Shown one piece after another: positions 11,258 to 24,925 of a DNA stretch of 64,000 bases. The stretch's first letter is position 1; each line of letters begins with the position of its first letter. The stretch spans positions 3,849,501-3,913,500 of the forward strand of contig JAHQIY010000007.1 of assembly GCA_019054805.1 (NCBI GenBank), read 5' to 3'. A program made the translations under genes and the position numbers. The notes under the pieces are model-generated. The model saw nothing but the letters and a program-made list of their open reading frames with translations. It had not been told where the DNA came from and ran no database searches. This DNA is from Brachionus manjavacas. Its lineage: Eukaryota; Rotifera; Eurotatoria; Ploima; Brachionidae.

Positions 11258-11905
11258 ATTTTTTTTAAATAAAATTGTATTGTATTAATTATTCTATTTT
11301 GAAATAAATATTAAAAAAATTATATTTTAAAAGTCCAATTTTTTAAATTTAAATTTAAAATTCTTAACCAAATGATCAAGCAATCTTTCATATGTTTTAA
11401 TATAACACTAACTAAATTTAAAAAATTGTTCAACATATAAATTTTATTTTCTAGCTGAATTAGTGAATTAATTATTAAAAAAAAAAAAAACAGATAAGAA
11501 ATTATGAGATTAAGGTTAAATATTCTTTATGATTAAATAATTCAATTAAAATTTAATTAAGCCTCTTAAAAATTTATTTATTATTAATAGTAAAAAATTC
11601 ATACTTGAAATTTTATCAGATGAGAACACAAAAAACATCTCTGCTTTTAGTAAAAACAAAAATGAACAAAAAGTCGATAGAATTTTCATTTAGCATTATT
11701 GAAATAGTAGAAAAAAATTATTTAAATCAAGATACAAAATTTATTAAATTCAAAGTTTTAATTAACTAATTAGTTTATGTTTTTAAATTTGTTATTTGAA
11801 ATTATTGGAGTTTAGAAGCTTTTAAATCGTTTAAAAATTAAAAAATTAATAAAACCTTAAAAAATCGAAAAACTTTAATTTTATCATTATTATTACTACA
11901 TTTAT
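11258..11905. other. Spacer between convergent trypsin and beta-tubulin genes
   Basis: Contains the 3' ends of both genes, with a poly(A) signal for trypsin at 11268. No further gene is seen. Confidence 0.5.
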
Positions 11906-13298
<1,393 letters not shown>

Positions 13299-16200
13299 CT
13301 TGATGGGTGTTTAAATGAATTAAAAAATCTAAGATTTAATTTCGCTTTTAGTATTAAATAAAAAACCGAAAGATTATTTAAGCTTTGAAATTTATAGTCA
13401 CGAGAGTAAACTTGGATGACTTTAAGCTTTTTCTTAACTAAAAAGAAAATAATTGCACCAACAATTGAAATTAATATACACCAACAAACTTTCTTTTTTA
13501 GCAACAAGCAAATACTAGTTTTAAAATTGCGGCTACACTTATAGCACTAGTGATTAAATAAAAAACTCTCTTAGATTTGTATTGACACTGATTAGAATTT
13601 TATGCAGCTATTTAGTCAGCATGTCTCTTGATGGCTCGTGAGATCGAGTCTGAATAAAATTAGTCTTAAATAAATCACATAAATAAATTTTAAAGACCTA
13701 AATTTTCAATTTTTTTTAGTCACGAAATATTTTATGTCTCAACATTTTTTTATTCAACTTCCTGGCTTGAAATTAAAGAATTTAAAAAAATTAATCACTT
13801 GAAATAACAGCTTTCGGAAACCTTAGAAACATTCGTTGAATCACACTAAGTGCCACCACAAGAGCAAATAATCAACAATTGTGCAGCTTTTTGATTAATT
13901 ATATTTATCTCTTTTCCAAACTTTGTCGCCTGACAACTATAAAATATTGCTGTTGCTAGCCTCATCATTGTTACATGATTATTTTTGACTATCTTGATTT
14001 GAATTTGGATGGAATAAAAAAAATTGTTCTTTTTATACCAAAATTTAAGCTGAAAAACTGAGGTTTCAGTAGAGTTGCTATTCTTGGACGCTAAGCAACA
14101 AAATCCAAATTTTAGCTATTTCTAACCTGTGAAAATATTTGTCTGTATGATAGCCACAATATAAGCTTGAAAAAATTTGGGAATTTTCATGAATATTTGA
14201 TGATTTGTAATAAAATGAAAATGGCTTTTTTCTGAATAAATTTATCCTAGTTAAAAAAGAACTTTTTTAAGCAAAAAGAAATCAACTTTATCGGATGTGA
14301 TATTTATACTTAGGAAATTTTTTTTTACAAAAAAGCTTCTAAATTTTTTTTCAAAAAGAGTTCAATTTATACTTAATTTTTATCATTAATCGATTTTTTA
14401 TTATAATTATCTAAATCTTTCTTAAATTTTTATAAATTATCAAATTTTAACTATCTTAAATTTAAGTGAATATTTTTGATAATATTATCAAAGTTGAATG
14501 TTAATTTTTGTTAATATTATAAATTTGGAGAGTTGTAAAAAAAATTATCTTCGAATTTTGTTGATTCTTTTTTTTTTAAATGACGAAAAAATGTATTAAT
14601 TCATATTAGTTATTTATTAGAATTTTCTTATAAATTTGAATTTGAATTAATAAAGTTTAAGTAGTCTTTACAGAAAAAATAATTTCAAACACTCTCAGAA
14701 AAATACTTTAAATAAAAGAAGAAAATTCATTTTGTGGAACAAAATATAAGAATGTTACCATGTAACAAAAAAGTGCTTATTCATTGATAAGTGCTTATTT
14801 CAGAAGGTAGATATTTTTATTTCTTAAGATTCAAATAAATATTCAAGATAAAAGGGTTTAGATAAATGCGTATCTCTTTATTTTCTAAAAATTTATTTTT
14901 TTCGTCCGAATTTTAAAATACCGTTATAAAATATAATAAATAAAATAAAATAAATGGGTGTTATAAACCTATTATTTTGTGTTTTTAGAATGAGATTTTA
15001 CTAGTTGTAGTCTGATTAATGAGAGAAAAAATAAATTAATTTTCTTCAAGATTTAATTTAAAAAATTAAAAAAATAAAAGAAAAAAAAGCATAAGAAAAT
15101 AAATAACAATAAAAGCTAAACAAAAGTAAACAATTTGAAATTTTAGACAGTTTTAATACTAAAATTTAAAAAGATGCTTAATATCTCATAATAAAGCACT
15201 GAGAAATGTATGAAATGTAGAGACATGTAAAATGACTGAAGTTGATGATGTAGCTATTAAGAGCTTTTAAATACAACATTAGTTTTAAAGTCAAAATTAT
15301 AAAATTTCAAAATTAATATAATGATTTCTGGTATTTTTCAAAATGCATCATGAATATTATAGAACAAATAATTAAAAATAGAATCCAAAAAATTTACCAA
15401 TTTGATTTAATTTTTGTCAAAAGTTTCTTTAAAATGATTTTCAAATTTTAAAAATTAAAATAACTAGAAAATTTTTTTTACACAAGTAGCTTCGTTTTTT
15501 ACTGAATCATTTAATTTTGAAATCAACGAATTAAAGACATTTTAAAAAAATAAAAAGAAATATTTCAAATGAGTCAAAGTTAAGAAGAGAATTTTTATTA
15601 GTTTTTTTTCCACTTATTTCAAAGCTTATAAAATATGAGAGACCAAAAATTTAGTCTTCAAAATTAAAAAAACCCTCTAATGCAAATTTTTATGCATCTT
15701 TAAAAGTTCAAGGTTTTTAAAAAGGTTTCGCGATTTATTTAATAAAAATTTAATCTATTTAGCTTATTAACTCATGCTATTAACAAAGCTTATTTTTAAA
15801 TTATGTTTTATTTTTTAATTTTTTAATTCTTTTTTAAATCTGAACTATTTATCGAAACAGATATAAAATAGATAATTATTGCTTTTTTGATCAAAATTAT
15901 TTTTTTATATAGAAAAATATGCAAAAATCCAACACATAAAATTTCTTTCTAAAATAAAAAATAAAAATCAATCTTAAAAAGAAAAATATGCCATTATTTA
16001 AAAGTAGATAATTTTTAATCAAGTTGTATGTTAATTTAAAAATTTAAAAATAAAATTTTTACAATTATAATCACCTTATTGAAAATTATTTAAGTAGCGA
16101 TGAAAGAATTTTAACATATAAATAAAATAAATTTACAAATCGCAATATAAAATTCTAATTAGAATAGATCATAGATACAAAAAATAAATAAACCTCAAAT

Positions 16201-16587
16201 TATTGATATTTTATTTGATGATTAAGAATTCCCTGGTAAATATTTTTTGTTTGTTGAATTTACTGAATCATCAAAGTTAAAAAATCCAAATTTTATCAAT
16301 TTAAATTAATGAAAAATAATATTATTTCTGTATTTTTTGGAAGGTTTTTCATGAAAATGAAAATTCACAATTCCAAGTGCTTACACAAGATTTAGCGTGA
16401 TAACTTTTTATAAAATTCGAAAATTTCTCATATTTTTTTATTTAATTTTTTAAAAAATCAAAATTTCCTTTTAAAATAAATGTTTGAATTTACGATTTTT
16501 TAAAGTTAGATTCACAATAAAACAATTTCAATTTAAAGTTAAGTTTATTAGTGTAATGTTAAAATAAAATTTTTAAATTACTGAAAT
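13299..16587. other. Intergenic region between beta-tubulin and PTCD2
   Basis: More than 3 kb of AT-rich DNA. The first few hundred bases upstream of 13298 probably hold the beta-tubulin promoter and 5' UTR, with somewhat higher GC around 13800-13960. No open frame with credible composition is seen. Confidence 0.5.
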
Positions 16588-18024
16588 ATGTCATTTGTTC
16601 TGAAATCATTTTCCAGAGTCTTTCAACGAAATTCTTTAAATATTTCTGGTCACATACTTAAAAGCAGTAAGTAAGCTAAAATTCTTAATTGATGAAAATT
16701 TTATTAAATATGAAATAAAGATACAAGATCGATTTATGATGCTTCAGTATTTGGAATTAAGGAATACGAAAATGCTCGATTGAACGCTAGTATTAAGGCT
16801 ACCCCTGGTTTATTTAGTAAGGTTCAATTATTTTACCATTTCTATTTAACCAACTTATTTCAGATTCGATTAAAAATCGTCTCCAAGAATCCATATCCAA
16901 CAATTCAACTGAAATAGAGCAACAGGATTTAAACATGTTTCTTCTTCTGAGCAAAAATGATGATGATCTGGAACTTATTCTACAGGCATTCAAAAAGTGA
17001 TTTTTTTTTAAATAAAATTTTTTTTAAATAAATATTATTTTAGAATAAAGAATTTGTTATTAATTGAAAAAGACGAAAAATTTGGAGAGCGTTTTACCAA
17101 GCTTTGCTATCTTTTAGATAATAGCGACAAAATTATTGAAGCCTTGAACGATGAGGAAGTAAGGCCCTCTTTAATGGGTCAACTGACTTCATTTTTGATA
17201 ATGAATAGATTTATAATGGATAAGAAATATGATTTGGCTATGAAAGTTTTTGATCAGTATTTGGAAAATATTATTAATCGAATGAAATTTAATGAGCGGC
17301 CAGACACAAAAACTTATTTAAAAAAACAAAATCAACTGATACCATTTGGTCATTTGAGACTTGCTTTCGAAGCTTTGTTAAATATAGTAAGATAAGTTAT
17401 TAAATATAAAAATTTTAGATTTTTATTTTCTATTAAGAATTCCAAAGAATCGTTCAAGAAAATGCAAGAAGTTCTTAAACAAGTCGAGACTTTTAAATCA
17501 AAACCTAATAACACATCATTAGCATGCTGTTTTCTATTAGCATTGAGACAAGTACAAATTTTACTATTTATATTTACATTACATTTGAATTATTTTTTTT
17601 TGAAGAATGAACCGAGTTTTGCTTATCAAATTGCTTTATCAGTGGAAAAATTTAACCATACCTTGACAAACAATTTAAAAGCAATTGCTTTGCTAAAACA
17701 AGGCCGAATTGATGAAGCGTTCTATTTTATAGATTCAATTTTGAATATCAAACCAGTAAGAGTTAAGAATGATTTTGAGGGAAAATTTTTCCCAGACACG
17801 GTAAATTTAAAACAATTGATAATATTAATAAAAAAATTTTTAAACTATATTTTTAGTTACAAGCATTCAGCGAAGAGATAGAAAAATTAGATGACGAAAG
17901 CACTTTAAAGAGGGGAAAATATGAACTTCTTTTAAAAGAGGCCAAAATGAAACTATTTTATCAAGATCTTTACGGCTATTGTACCAATATTAATATCAAG
18001 TCGAATTCATTAAGAAATAAATAA
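16588..18024 (+). CDS. PTCD2: Pentatricopeptide repeat domain protein 2, mitochondrial (PTCD2-like)
   Basis: Seven exons were reconstructed: 16588-16666, 16721-16816, 16864-16996, 17044-17386, 17438-17551, 17606-17800 and 17857-18024. They give 375 residues, against about 388 in vertebrate PTCD2. Introns are 47-56 bp. The N-terminus (SFSRVFQRNSLNISGHIL) is basic and Ser-rich, as in mitochondrial presequences. Blocks that line up with PTCD2 as I remember it are FGERFTKLCYLLD, the FIMDKKYDLAMKVFDQYL helix pair, SKESFKKM, ACCFLLALRQNEP and LQAFSEEIEKL. PTCD2 acts in mitochondrial RNA processing, notably of the cytochrome b transcript. The first intron could use either of two nearby donor and acceptor pairs, both in frame. 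Twenty-eight bases of exon 4 (17274-17301) recur in a MITE downstream. Confidence 0.85.
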
Positions 18025-18164
18025 ATTAAATATAAAAAATTTCATTTTATTGAAATGATATTTTGAAAATTTTGCAAACTAAAGTGATTAATCTTATTAT
18101 TTCCTTAGACATTGCTACATAAGTCGCTTTGAACTGGATTGCCACATTCAAAAACATCTTCCAA

Positions 18165-18905
18165 AAGAAAATTTTAACAGATTTTATGCAAATTAGTAAT
18201 CAATAAAATTAAAAAACAATTAATATTCCTCAATTAAATTCTAAAATTAGAAATGCATGCATTATTTTTAACCCTTTAAATTTTTATGCCCTTTCCATTA
18301 ATTTTAGTAAAAATAAAAATTTTAGGGTTAATCGAATGAAATTTAATGAGCGGCCTTTTTATAACTTTAAAAAATGTTGAGTGAGCGGTGGCTTGACCAC
18401 GAGTCACAAAAATGAATGTTTAAAGATGAAACATTCATTTTTAAACTAGAATTAAATATTTTGGTTAAAATTTAATAATTATAGAATATTTACTATCAAA
18501 TTTTCGAAAACCAAGATTATTATTTTTATTTATTGAATCAAGTATTTAATAGCTAAAAAATTATAGAAGAATTTTACTTTATATATGGATATATAATATT
18601 TGTGTTCTATATTGAAATAATATCTTTTTATTATTTGGTAATCTTTTTAAGTATCACGAAATTTTCTCTAAAATTCTTTTAAAAAATGAATAGTTTTTGA
18701 AAACTTTAACTATCTCTAAAATTTCAATTTGGTTTTTGAATATTCCACACGGTCTAGATGTACCAAGAAGCGTTTAGCGTTCTACTTAAAATTTAAAGGG
18801 TTAAAAAATAATGCATGTTTTTTTAATTTTAGAAATTAATTGAGGAATTGTTTTTAAATTTATTGATAACTAATTTGCATACAATCTTTAAAAATTTTAT
18901 TTTTG
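18165..18905. mobile_element. Foldback/MITE element carrying a PTCD2 exon fragment
   Basis: The arms 18168-18282 and about 18788-18903 are inverted copies of each other, roughly 110 bp with few mismatches. Both contain TTAACCCTTTAAAT-like and TAATTTGCAT-like blocks. The interior has no transposase and includes 18328-18355, identical over 28 bp to PTCD2 exon 4 (17274-17301). It also contains TTGACCACGAGTCA, shared with 20940-20953. Confidence 0.7.
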
Positions 18906-19218
18906 CGACCATTGAATATTATTTATTTGTTCATAGAAGCAAGAGTAAATTTAAAAAAAAATGAATCTCAAAATTGTCTAAAAACTCTTTATTATTCAAA
19001 TTTATTTATAAAATACGGATAAAAAGTTAAGTTTTTATTTGAGTGAAATATTCAAAAAATTCAATTGCACGTTTATAAATTAAATTAATATTAAAACTGA
19101 ACTAGGTCTTTGTTATTCACTTGGCAACACTAAATTAATATTTTTGAATTTTTCACCGAAAAAAATCCATCTGAAAATTCTCGTGCGTTTTTACAATCTA
19201 ATTCCATCATAAAAAATA

Positions 19219-19605
19219 ATGTCAAACGCTAGTCTTCACCCAAGCGTTGATCTAGAGCTTAAAAAAGCATTCGAAGATCTTCAAACCAAAATGTTTACCA
19301 GCCGCAATCAAATGAAGGTAATTGGCGTCCAAGTCGATCAATTGAAGCGTCAAGTTCAGCATGCCAAACTTACCGAATCCGAGCTTATTCAACTGGATGC
19401 CAGCGTTCGTATGTACGAAGGTATCGGACGCATGTTTGTTCTCAGTGATAAACCAGCAGTTTTGAAAAGTTTGGAAGAAAAGTCAAAAACTTGTGAGACC
19501 AAGATTCTAAGCTTAGAAAAAACAAAAGAATACCTTGAAAAAAGTCTTAAAGACAGCGAAAACAGTTTACGTGAATTGATCAGCGTTAAACAAGGTAAAA
19601 AATGA
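19219..19605 (+). CDS. PFDN1: Prefoldin subunit 1
   Basis: Single-exon gene of 128 residues (about 122 in vertebrates). The core VDLELKKAFEDLQTKM, the KLTESELIQL loop, MYEGIGRMFVLSDK and the C-terminal heptad region (KTKEYLEKSLKDSENSLREL) match the beta-type prefoldin layout: two long coiled coils joined by a short beta-hairpin region. Prefoldin is a cytosolic hexamer that hands unfolded actin and tubulin to the chaperonin CCT. The start at 19219 is the first ATG and gives a normal N-terminus with a few extra residues. The convergent neighbour ends 82 bp downstream of the stop. Confidence 0.96.
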   Translation: MSNASLHPSVDLELKKAFEDLQTKMFTSRNQMKVIGVQVDQLKRQVQHAKLTESELIQLDASVRMYEGIGRMFVLSDKPAVLKSLEEKSKTCETKILSLEKTKEYLEKSLKDSENSLRELISVKQGKK

Positions 19606-19686
19606 GCATTTAATCGAAAGAAATCTTTAACATTTAGCATCGATTTTTATTTTTTAATTAAAAAAAAGTTTTTAAAATAAAAAAAA

Positions 19687-20225
19687 TCAATTAAATCCAT
19701 TTAAAATTTGTACATTTTTTGGGAAAGACTTTCCTTTACTCAAGTTTATCTTAATGCTTGAAAAATATGTCGAATTGGTTGAATTGGTCACGTTTTTGTT
19801 GGTAAAAAAAAGTGAAGAAGTGATGCAAATTGAAGGAATTTGGTCGCTTGATTGATCAAAATTTATCATATAAGACTGACGGAATGAACCACTGTTGATA
19901 TCTGGCAGCCAGAACGTTCCATTATTACCTAGCCATTTTGCTAATTCAGATAGCTTCACATTGTATTCTTTAACTGAATAAACTTCTTCCAAAGACATTC
20001 TGGGCTCATCATTTTGTAAAATAAGGCTCAAAGAGGGAATTGTTTGAATAAAACCAATAACCAATAAACCATAGGTCAGTAATTCCATAAGGCTAAAAAA
20101 AATCTTTAGAGTCCTATCTAAGTAGAATAAGATAAAAACCTGTTCAAATAGGTTGAAAGTTTAAGACGAGACTTTTCGAATCTTTTCGGCACATAGTTGT
20201 CTAGATTAAGCGATTTTTGGTTCAT
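19687..20225 (-). CDS. Small single-pass membrane protein, unknown
   Basis: Two exons, 20140-20225 and 19687-20092, are joined through a 47-bp intron (donor GTTTTT, which is non-consensus, acceptor TTTTAG) and give 163 residues. The N-terminus is basic (KRFEKSRLK), followed by a hydrophobic segment at about 30-55. The rest is polar, with clustered N-glycosylation sequons (NGT, NVT, NST twice). This suits a type II or signal-anchored protein with a luminal or extracellular C-terminal part. I do not recognise the family. The second exon alone could also begin at the ATG at 20088. Function unknown. Confidence 0.55.
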
Positions 20226-22978
20226 TTTCAAAATAAGACTATCAAAAAACTAAAATTTATTTCATCTATTTCAATGCCTGAAAGGCTATTATTAATTAAA
20301 AAAACTTAAAAACCATCTAATTTTTTGTTTATGTGCCTAAATTGTGCGTGTGTTTTAAAAAAATGATATATTAATATCATAATCTAAAAATGAATTTTGA
20401 GGAAAATGCTTGTAAAGAAAAATTGTTTTCTGGGTCTTGCAAAAAGCCATAGAAAAATATGCATAAGCTAAAGGCAATTATTTTGTACAGATAGACCTAC
20501 ATTTTTCCGATAAAAATAACTTCATAAAATGAGCCTAATGGTATTTTAGACCAAGAGAAAACATTAAAAATTTTAAAGAAATTAAAATAATAATCTTAAG
20601 TCTATGATTGATATATTTTTAAGTGAAAAATAGGTCCCAAAAATTTTTCACTTTAAGGTTTAAAGGTGTGTTTTTTTTTCTCAAACCTAGAAATTTAGGA
20701 TATTTTCTCTTTAATTCTTTTTTTTTAATTCTCAAAATGTTCATCAATTTTAAAGCTTTAAGCGAAACCTTGTCAAGTTTTTTTTTCTTTTAAATAAGCA
20801 TAGTTAAATTCTGAACAATCAAAAATAAAAAACTAAAATTGATCAAGTGTCACAAATGAATGTGAAAATTTTTATTAAAAATACACGTTTTTTTAATTTA
20901 AATAAAATTTGAGATACAAAATGTTGGCTGACCAGTAGTATGACCACGAGTCAGTCGTTTTAATTTTTTTCCGATCCAAGGTTTGATCGGATTTATCTTA
21001 GTACTGTACTTTTCATCCTTTTGATTTAAAATCCTAATTAGATCTAATTAAAACTATGAAATAGTAATTATTTGCAAGTGAAATTATTCTTTTAAATTTG
21101 ACCTGAACTATTCCAGATAGAATTGATGGTTCGGTTCTTAAAATGAGTCAAAGTTTTTATTAAAAAGTTAGTGACTGAAATTGTTCGGACGCCTTTATAT
21201 TTAACTGGGTTAATATTTTAAGTGGATTACTTCATGTCTCTGAGATATTTTTGATATTTACTATTTATTTAAATGATCTAAAAAGTAAATGTCGGTGATA
21301 CAAGCACGGATTTAAAAATTTGAAATAATAAAAACGGAGCAATCCACAATGAACAAAGAATATCTACTTTGAAAAGATGAATAAAATGGTAAAATCTTAT
21401 AAAAGAGATTTTGTAGTGTTTCACCAAAAATTTGAACTTGGAAAAATCAAGTCATTGCATCGACTAGGAAAATAAATCTACTCAAATTTTGAATTAAAAT
21501 GAGCCCTAAATTTTTTTCAGGTTCTATCAGGTTTTGAACTGTCAGATTGTCTGTTCATTTAAATAAGAAGATGCAACATTAAAAATCCACGATTAGACAT
21601 TTTAGTATAGAGGAGATAAAGGGGATGGAAAAAAAATTACTGTGAATCAGCAAAGCTCAAATTAATCGCCTGCCAAAGTTTGCCTCACACAAATATTCAC
21701 TAGATTAGCTATCACAAAAAAATGGGACTGATCGAATCAACAAATCTACTTCCAATTTAAGATGGTTTCAGTAGCTGGCTGATAATTAAACATTTATTAT
21801 TGATTAGTTCTAAGCCTCATAGGCAAATTAAAAAAATCAAATAATTTTTTAAAAAATGCTAAATTACTCACGACGCAGTGTATTACGAAAATTATTAACT
21901 TAGATTTTAAAATTCAATTTTAAAAGATTTTAAATTAGTTTTTGTAAAAATTCTTCTTCTATTTTGGTTAAATGAAGTTAATGGAGACAAGTAGTCCCCA
22001 ATTATTATCAATGTGTTGAATCAACTCAATTGATGTTTCTGGATCAAAATCAGTAGCACTTAAATATATTTTTTTTCTAAATTACACAGAGACAGTTGTT
22101 TACACATGGAAGTGTTTTTTTGCTCATAAGTATCGTAATGTCCTCTTAGATATGGTAGGAAATTAACACAGTACTACTTTTTTGAGCTATTTTAAGAAAA
22201 AAAAATAATTTTTTTGATAAATATGCTCTATTTTTCAATACGTAAATATTCTCACACAGGCTTAATTCTGTCGAATTTTTTATATCCAAATGTTCGTCTA
22301 AGGATTATTAATGTATGTTTTTCAGCAAACTTACTGCTTCTACTAATGCTACTTATAATTACAAGATTTTTTAGCAGTAATATCAAAGTTAAATTTATCA
22401 AAAAATGATGGCATAACTGTTTTATACGAATTCATTTCAAATACACTCTAAAGACTTTTGACCAAGTCCTAAAAAATCTTTAGTGCTATTTTAAGTTTTG
22501 AAAAAAAATGCCATATATTATCAATTATATTGAATTGACAATTGTAATGTAAGTTTTAATAATCTTGGATGCATTGCCTAATTAATAGACAAAAAAATTT
22601 ATTTTTGAAATTTTTATTTCTTCACATTTAACTTAAACTAAAAATTTATTTTATAAAATTCTTCTAATTTGTTAAAAATTTTTAATGATAAAAATCAATC
22701 TTTTAAATATAGTTTGTCTATTTTTATGTTTAAAACCCAGCACCTTAGGTTTTTGAAACCTTTTGGTCATTATGAATAATTTTTGAAATCCATATGACGA
22801 TTGAACATCTGATTAAACAACATTTTTAGGTCAAATAAGTCAGAAAAAAATGATAAAAATCAGTCTTAAAGCTATTTGAAATTGTTTTGCAAAAATTTAT
22901 TAAAATAATTCAGATTATAAATTTTAAATTCCTTAAAATAATCCACTAATCTACACACTATTAGCTAACAAGTATCAC
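20226..22978. other. Intergenic, repeat-rich, no gene supported
   Basis: Contains a block at about 20914-20956 sharing AAAATGTTG and GACCACGAGTCA with the MITE at 18165-18905, and higher-GC patches at 20960-21200 and 21600-21780 that look like decayed repeats. No continuous frame is convincing. Confidence 0.45.
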
Positions 22979-23599
22979 TCAAAAATTTTCCACTAAATTT
23001 TTCATCTTGAGCCGATTACTTTTGTTAAGTTTGAATAAATTATCAGAGAAAATGTTTTGGTTTGGCGAACTCAGTTTTGTTTTTAGCTGAGGAGGTGGCA
23101 CATTTGGATTAGGTAACTCTTCGATTGGATGCTGTTCAATTACTTGAAATTCCGGTATGACTGCTGGAGCTGTGATGGGCGACACAGTTGGCACCGCTGT
23201 GGTAAAAAAATGTTCTGGAATTATCGGTTGCTGAGTCAAAACAATCCTATGATTTTCATTTGGATTAATTAAATCCACATTTTTAACCAGTTCAAAGTCA
23301 TCATCCATGCTCTCCTTACTCTTAGATAAATACACAGGAATCAAAATTAAAACTATGATTATTGATAGTACAAGAACTGCCAGAATCAGACATGTTAGCA
23401 ATGGCTTATTTTTTCTTTTTTTATGAAAGTTTTATGCAAATAAAAAATATTTTAATTTTGGCACTTACTGGAATTTTGAGTATTTAGCTGGATGAAAAAT
23501 GGCTGAGGACTTTGAAACATGCGAGGCATCCAGAGATTTAATGGGCTCTATTTTGATAAAATCAATCGGTTCTGGATCATTTAAATCTAAATTTTTCAT
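22979..23599 (-). CDS. Single-pass membrane protein with Pro-rich tail, unknown
   Basis: Two exons, 23469-23599 and 22979-23414, are joined over a 54-bp intron (donor GTAAGT, acceptor AAAAAG), giving 188 residues. A polar N-terminal half (1-47) is rich in acidic and Ser residues. It is followed by basic KFQKNK, one strong hydrophobic segment (about 49-73) and a basic KSK. A Pro/Val-rich stretch with little predicted order comes next, then a basic C-terminus. The charges on both sides leave the topology open. The family is not recognised. The phase match across the intron supports the join. Confidence 0.6.
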
Positions 23600-23911
23600 T
23601 TTTTTAGCAAAACACAGTCCAAAACCATCGATATAAAACACATTTATAAGAAATTGACAAGATCTAATTTTAAAACCACACTAAAAATATTCTAATCTAG
23701 AACTCAACCTCATTCACATTGATTCCCAGAGATAAAGCGAAAACAAAATTCAAACTTCTATTAATATTTTTTCTAAATATGATTTTAAAGCCAATAAAAT
23801 ATTTATTTTCAAAAACCACATAAATAATCAAATTAAAAGTTAAAAATAAAATTTATTTTAAATCTTATAATTTATTAATATTAAAAGTAATCCAAGTGTA
23901 CTCTTCAAAAA
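23600..23911. other. Short spacer, no gene seen
   Basis: AT-rich spacer between two minus-strand genes. It should hold the archaemetzincin 3' UTR and the promoter of the membrane-protein gene. Confidence 0.4.
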
Positions 23912-24925
23912 TCATTCAAGAGTTTTTACAACTTTGCTAAGCCATCTTGATTCTTTGCTACATTTTCTTTCATCGAAAAATTGCTTTAGTAGCTCAAATC
24001 TTTTTTTCATATCGAAATTTAATATGAGCCACAATTTTTTCAAGTCTATGGGACACAAAAACATGGACTGACGAAAATCTTCTTTCAAATGGCCCGATCC
24101 ATTCATGCAGCAATCTTTATAGACACAATGGGCAAATCCGAGCAAGTGGCATGTTTCGTGGACCATTAGTTTACAACTGCGCTTAAGCCATGTTTTATGG
24201 TCAAATTTTTTAGGAAGTGTATACTCATACCATTTTTCCTCGCAGAATTTTAGCCCCGGCATGTATCTAAAAATGCTGAATACACCAACTTTAAGCAGGC
24301 CATTGCACAAACCAGCAACGAAGAGATCCGAGTCATCAATGAAGATATCATATTCTGTAAATCCAATTAGACTTTTGGCTCCTTTAGGCGTAATTTTTGT
24401 CAAAAATTCATGTATACTATTAGCTCTTATTTGAAAATGTCTTGATTCTTTGTCATAGCGAGATTTTAGCTCATAGCAAACCTGGTCATATTTGGCTTTG
24501 ACAATAATTGTACTCTTTTTTTCTTCGGTCTGAATTTCAACTTCCATTGGTAAAACTTGAATCAATTCATCATTGAAAAATAGTTTACTGTAAATCAGTA
24601 AATCATTAAAATCAATTTTTTCAAAATTTCCAATTTTTACGTAATAAACGCTGCGTTTTTTGGACAAGTCATTTGGATCGAATAAGACTGTTGAATGCTC
24701 TTCAAAAAATTTGCTACAACTTTGTGGCCTCACATTATATCGAACCAACCAGTCTAATTCATCTGTTGGCTTTTTAATGTCACCAAATAGCTTTAATAAA
24801 TTGCCGAACTTTTTGTCGTTTAGTTTTGTTCTAGTCCCAGGTGTTTTGAGTGCATGCAGAATATTTTCACTGCTTTGGATTTTAAATTTTTTATTAAAAT
24901 CGATTTTGGATTTTTTTGGCGACAT
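23912..24925 (-). CDS. Archaemetzincin (AMZ1/AMZ2-like) zinc metalloprotease
   Basis: Single-exon gene of 337 residues. The zinc-binding motif HETCHLLGFAH spans 256-266 and fits the metzincin HExxHxxGxxH. It continues directly into the archaemetzincin second metal site HCx4CCMNGSG, with a later Cys at 291 in LCPIDLKKL. The catalytic base is Glu257. The upstream strand FTEYDIFIDDSDLFVAG (about 189-205) matches the pre-motif region of the family (DLYDxxLNFVFG-like). Archaemetzincins are aminopeptidase-like metalloproteases of uncertain physiological role. The N-terminal 60 residues are basic and poorly conserved. Whether it is the AMZ1 or the AMZ2 orthologue cannot be decided. Confidence 0.93.
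   Translation of the reverse strand: MSPKKSKIDFNKKFKIQSSENILHALKTPGTRTKLNDKKFGNLLKLFGDIKKPTDELDWLVRYNVRPQSCSKFFEEHSTVLFDPNDLSKKRSVYYVKIGNFEKIDFNDLLIYSKLFFNDELIQVLPMEVEIQTEEKKSTIIVKAKYDQVCYELKSRYDKESRHFQIRANSIHEFLTKITPKGAKSLIGFTEYDIFIDDSDLFVAGLCNGLLKVGVFSIFRYMPGLKFCEEKWYEYTLPKKFDHKTWLKRSCKLMVHETCHLLGFAHCVYKDCCMNGSGHLKEDFRQSMFLCPIDLKKLWLILNFDMKKRFELLKQFFDERKCSKESRWLSKVVKTLE

Noticed and set aside
13605..13660. tRNA-like words (AGTCAGCATGTCT, then GATCGAGTCTGAA)
   Set aside because: No cloverleaf: the T-stem does not pair and the anticodon arm is absent.
22214..22408. Plus-strand hydrophobic frame
   Set aside because: Leucine, isoleucine and phenylalanine runs are expected from T-rich DNA; no splice partners or context.
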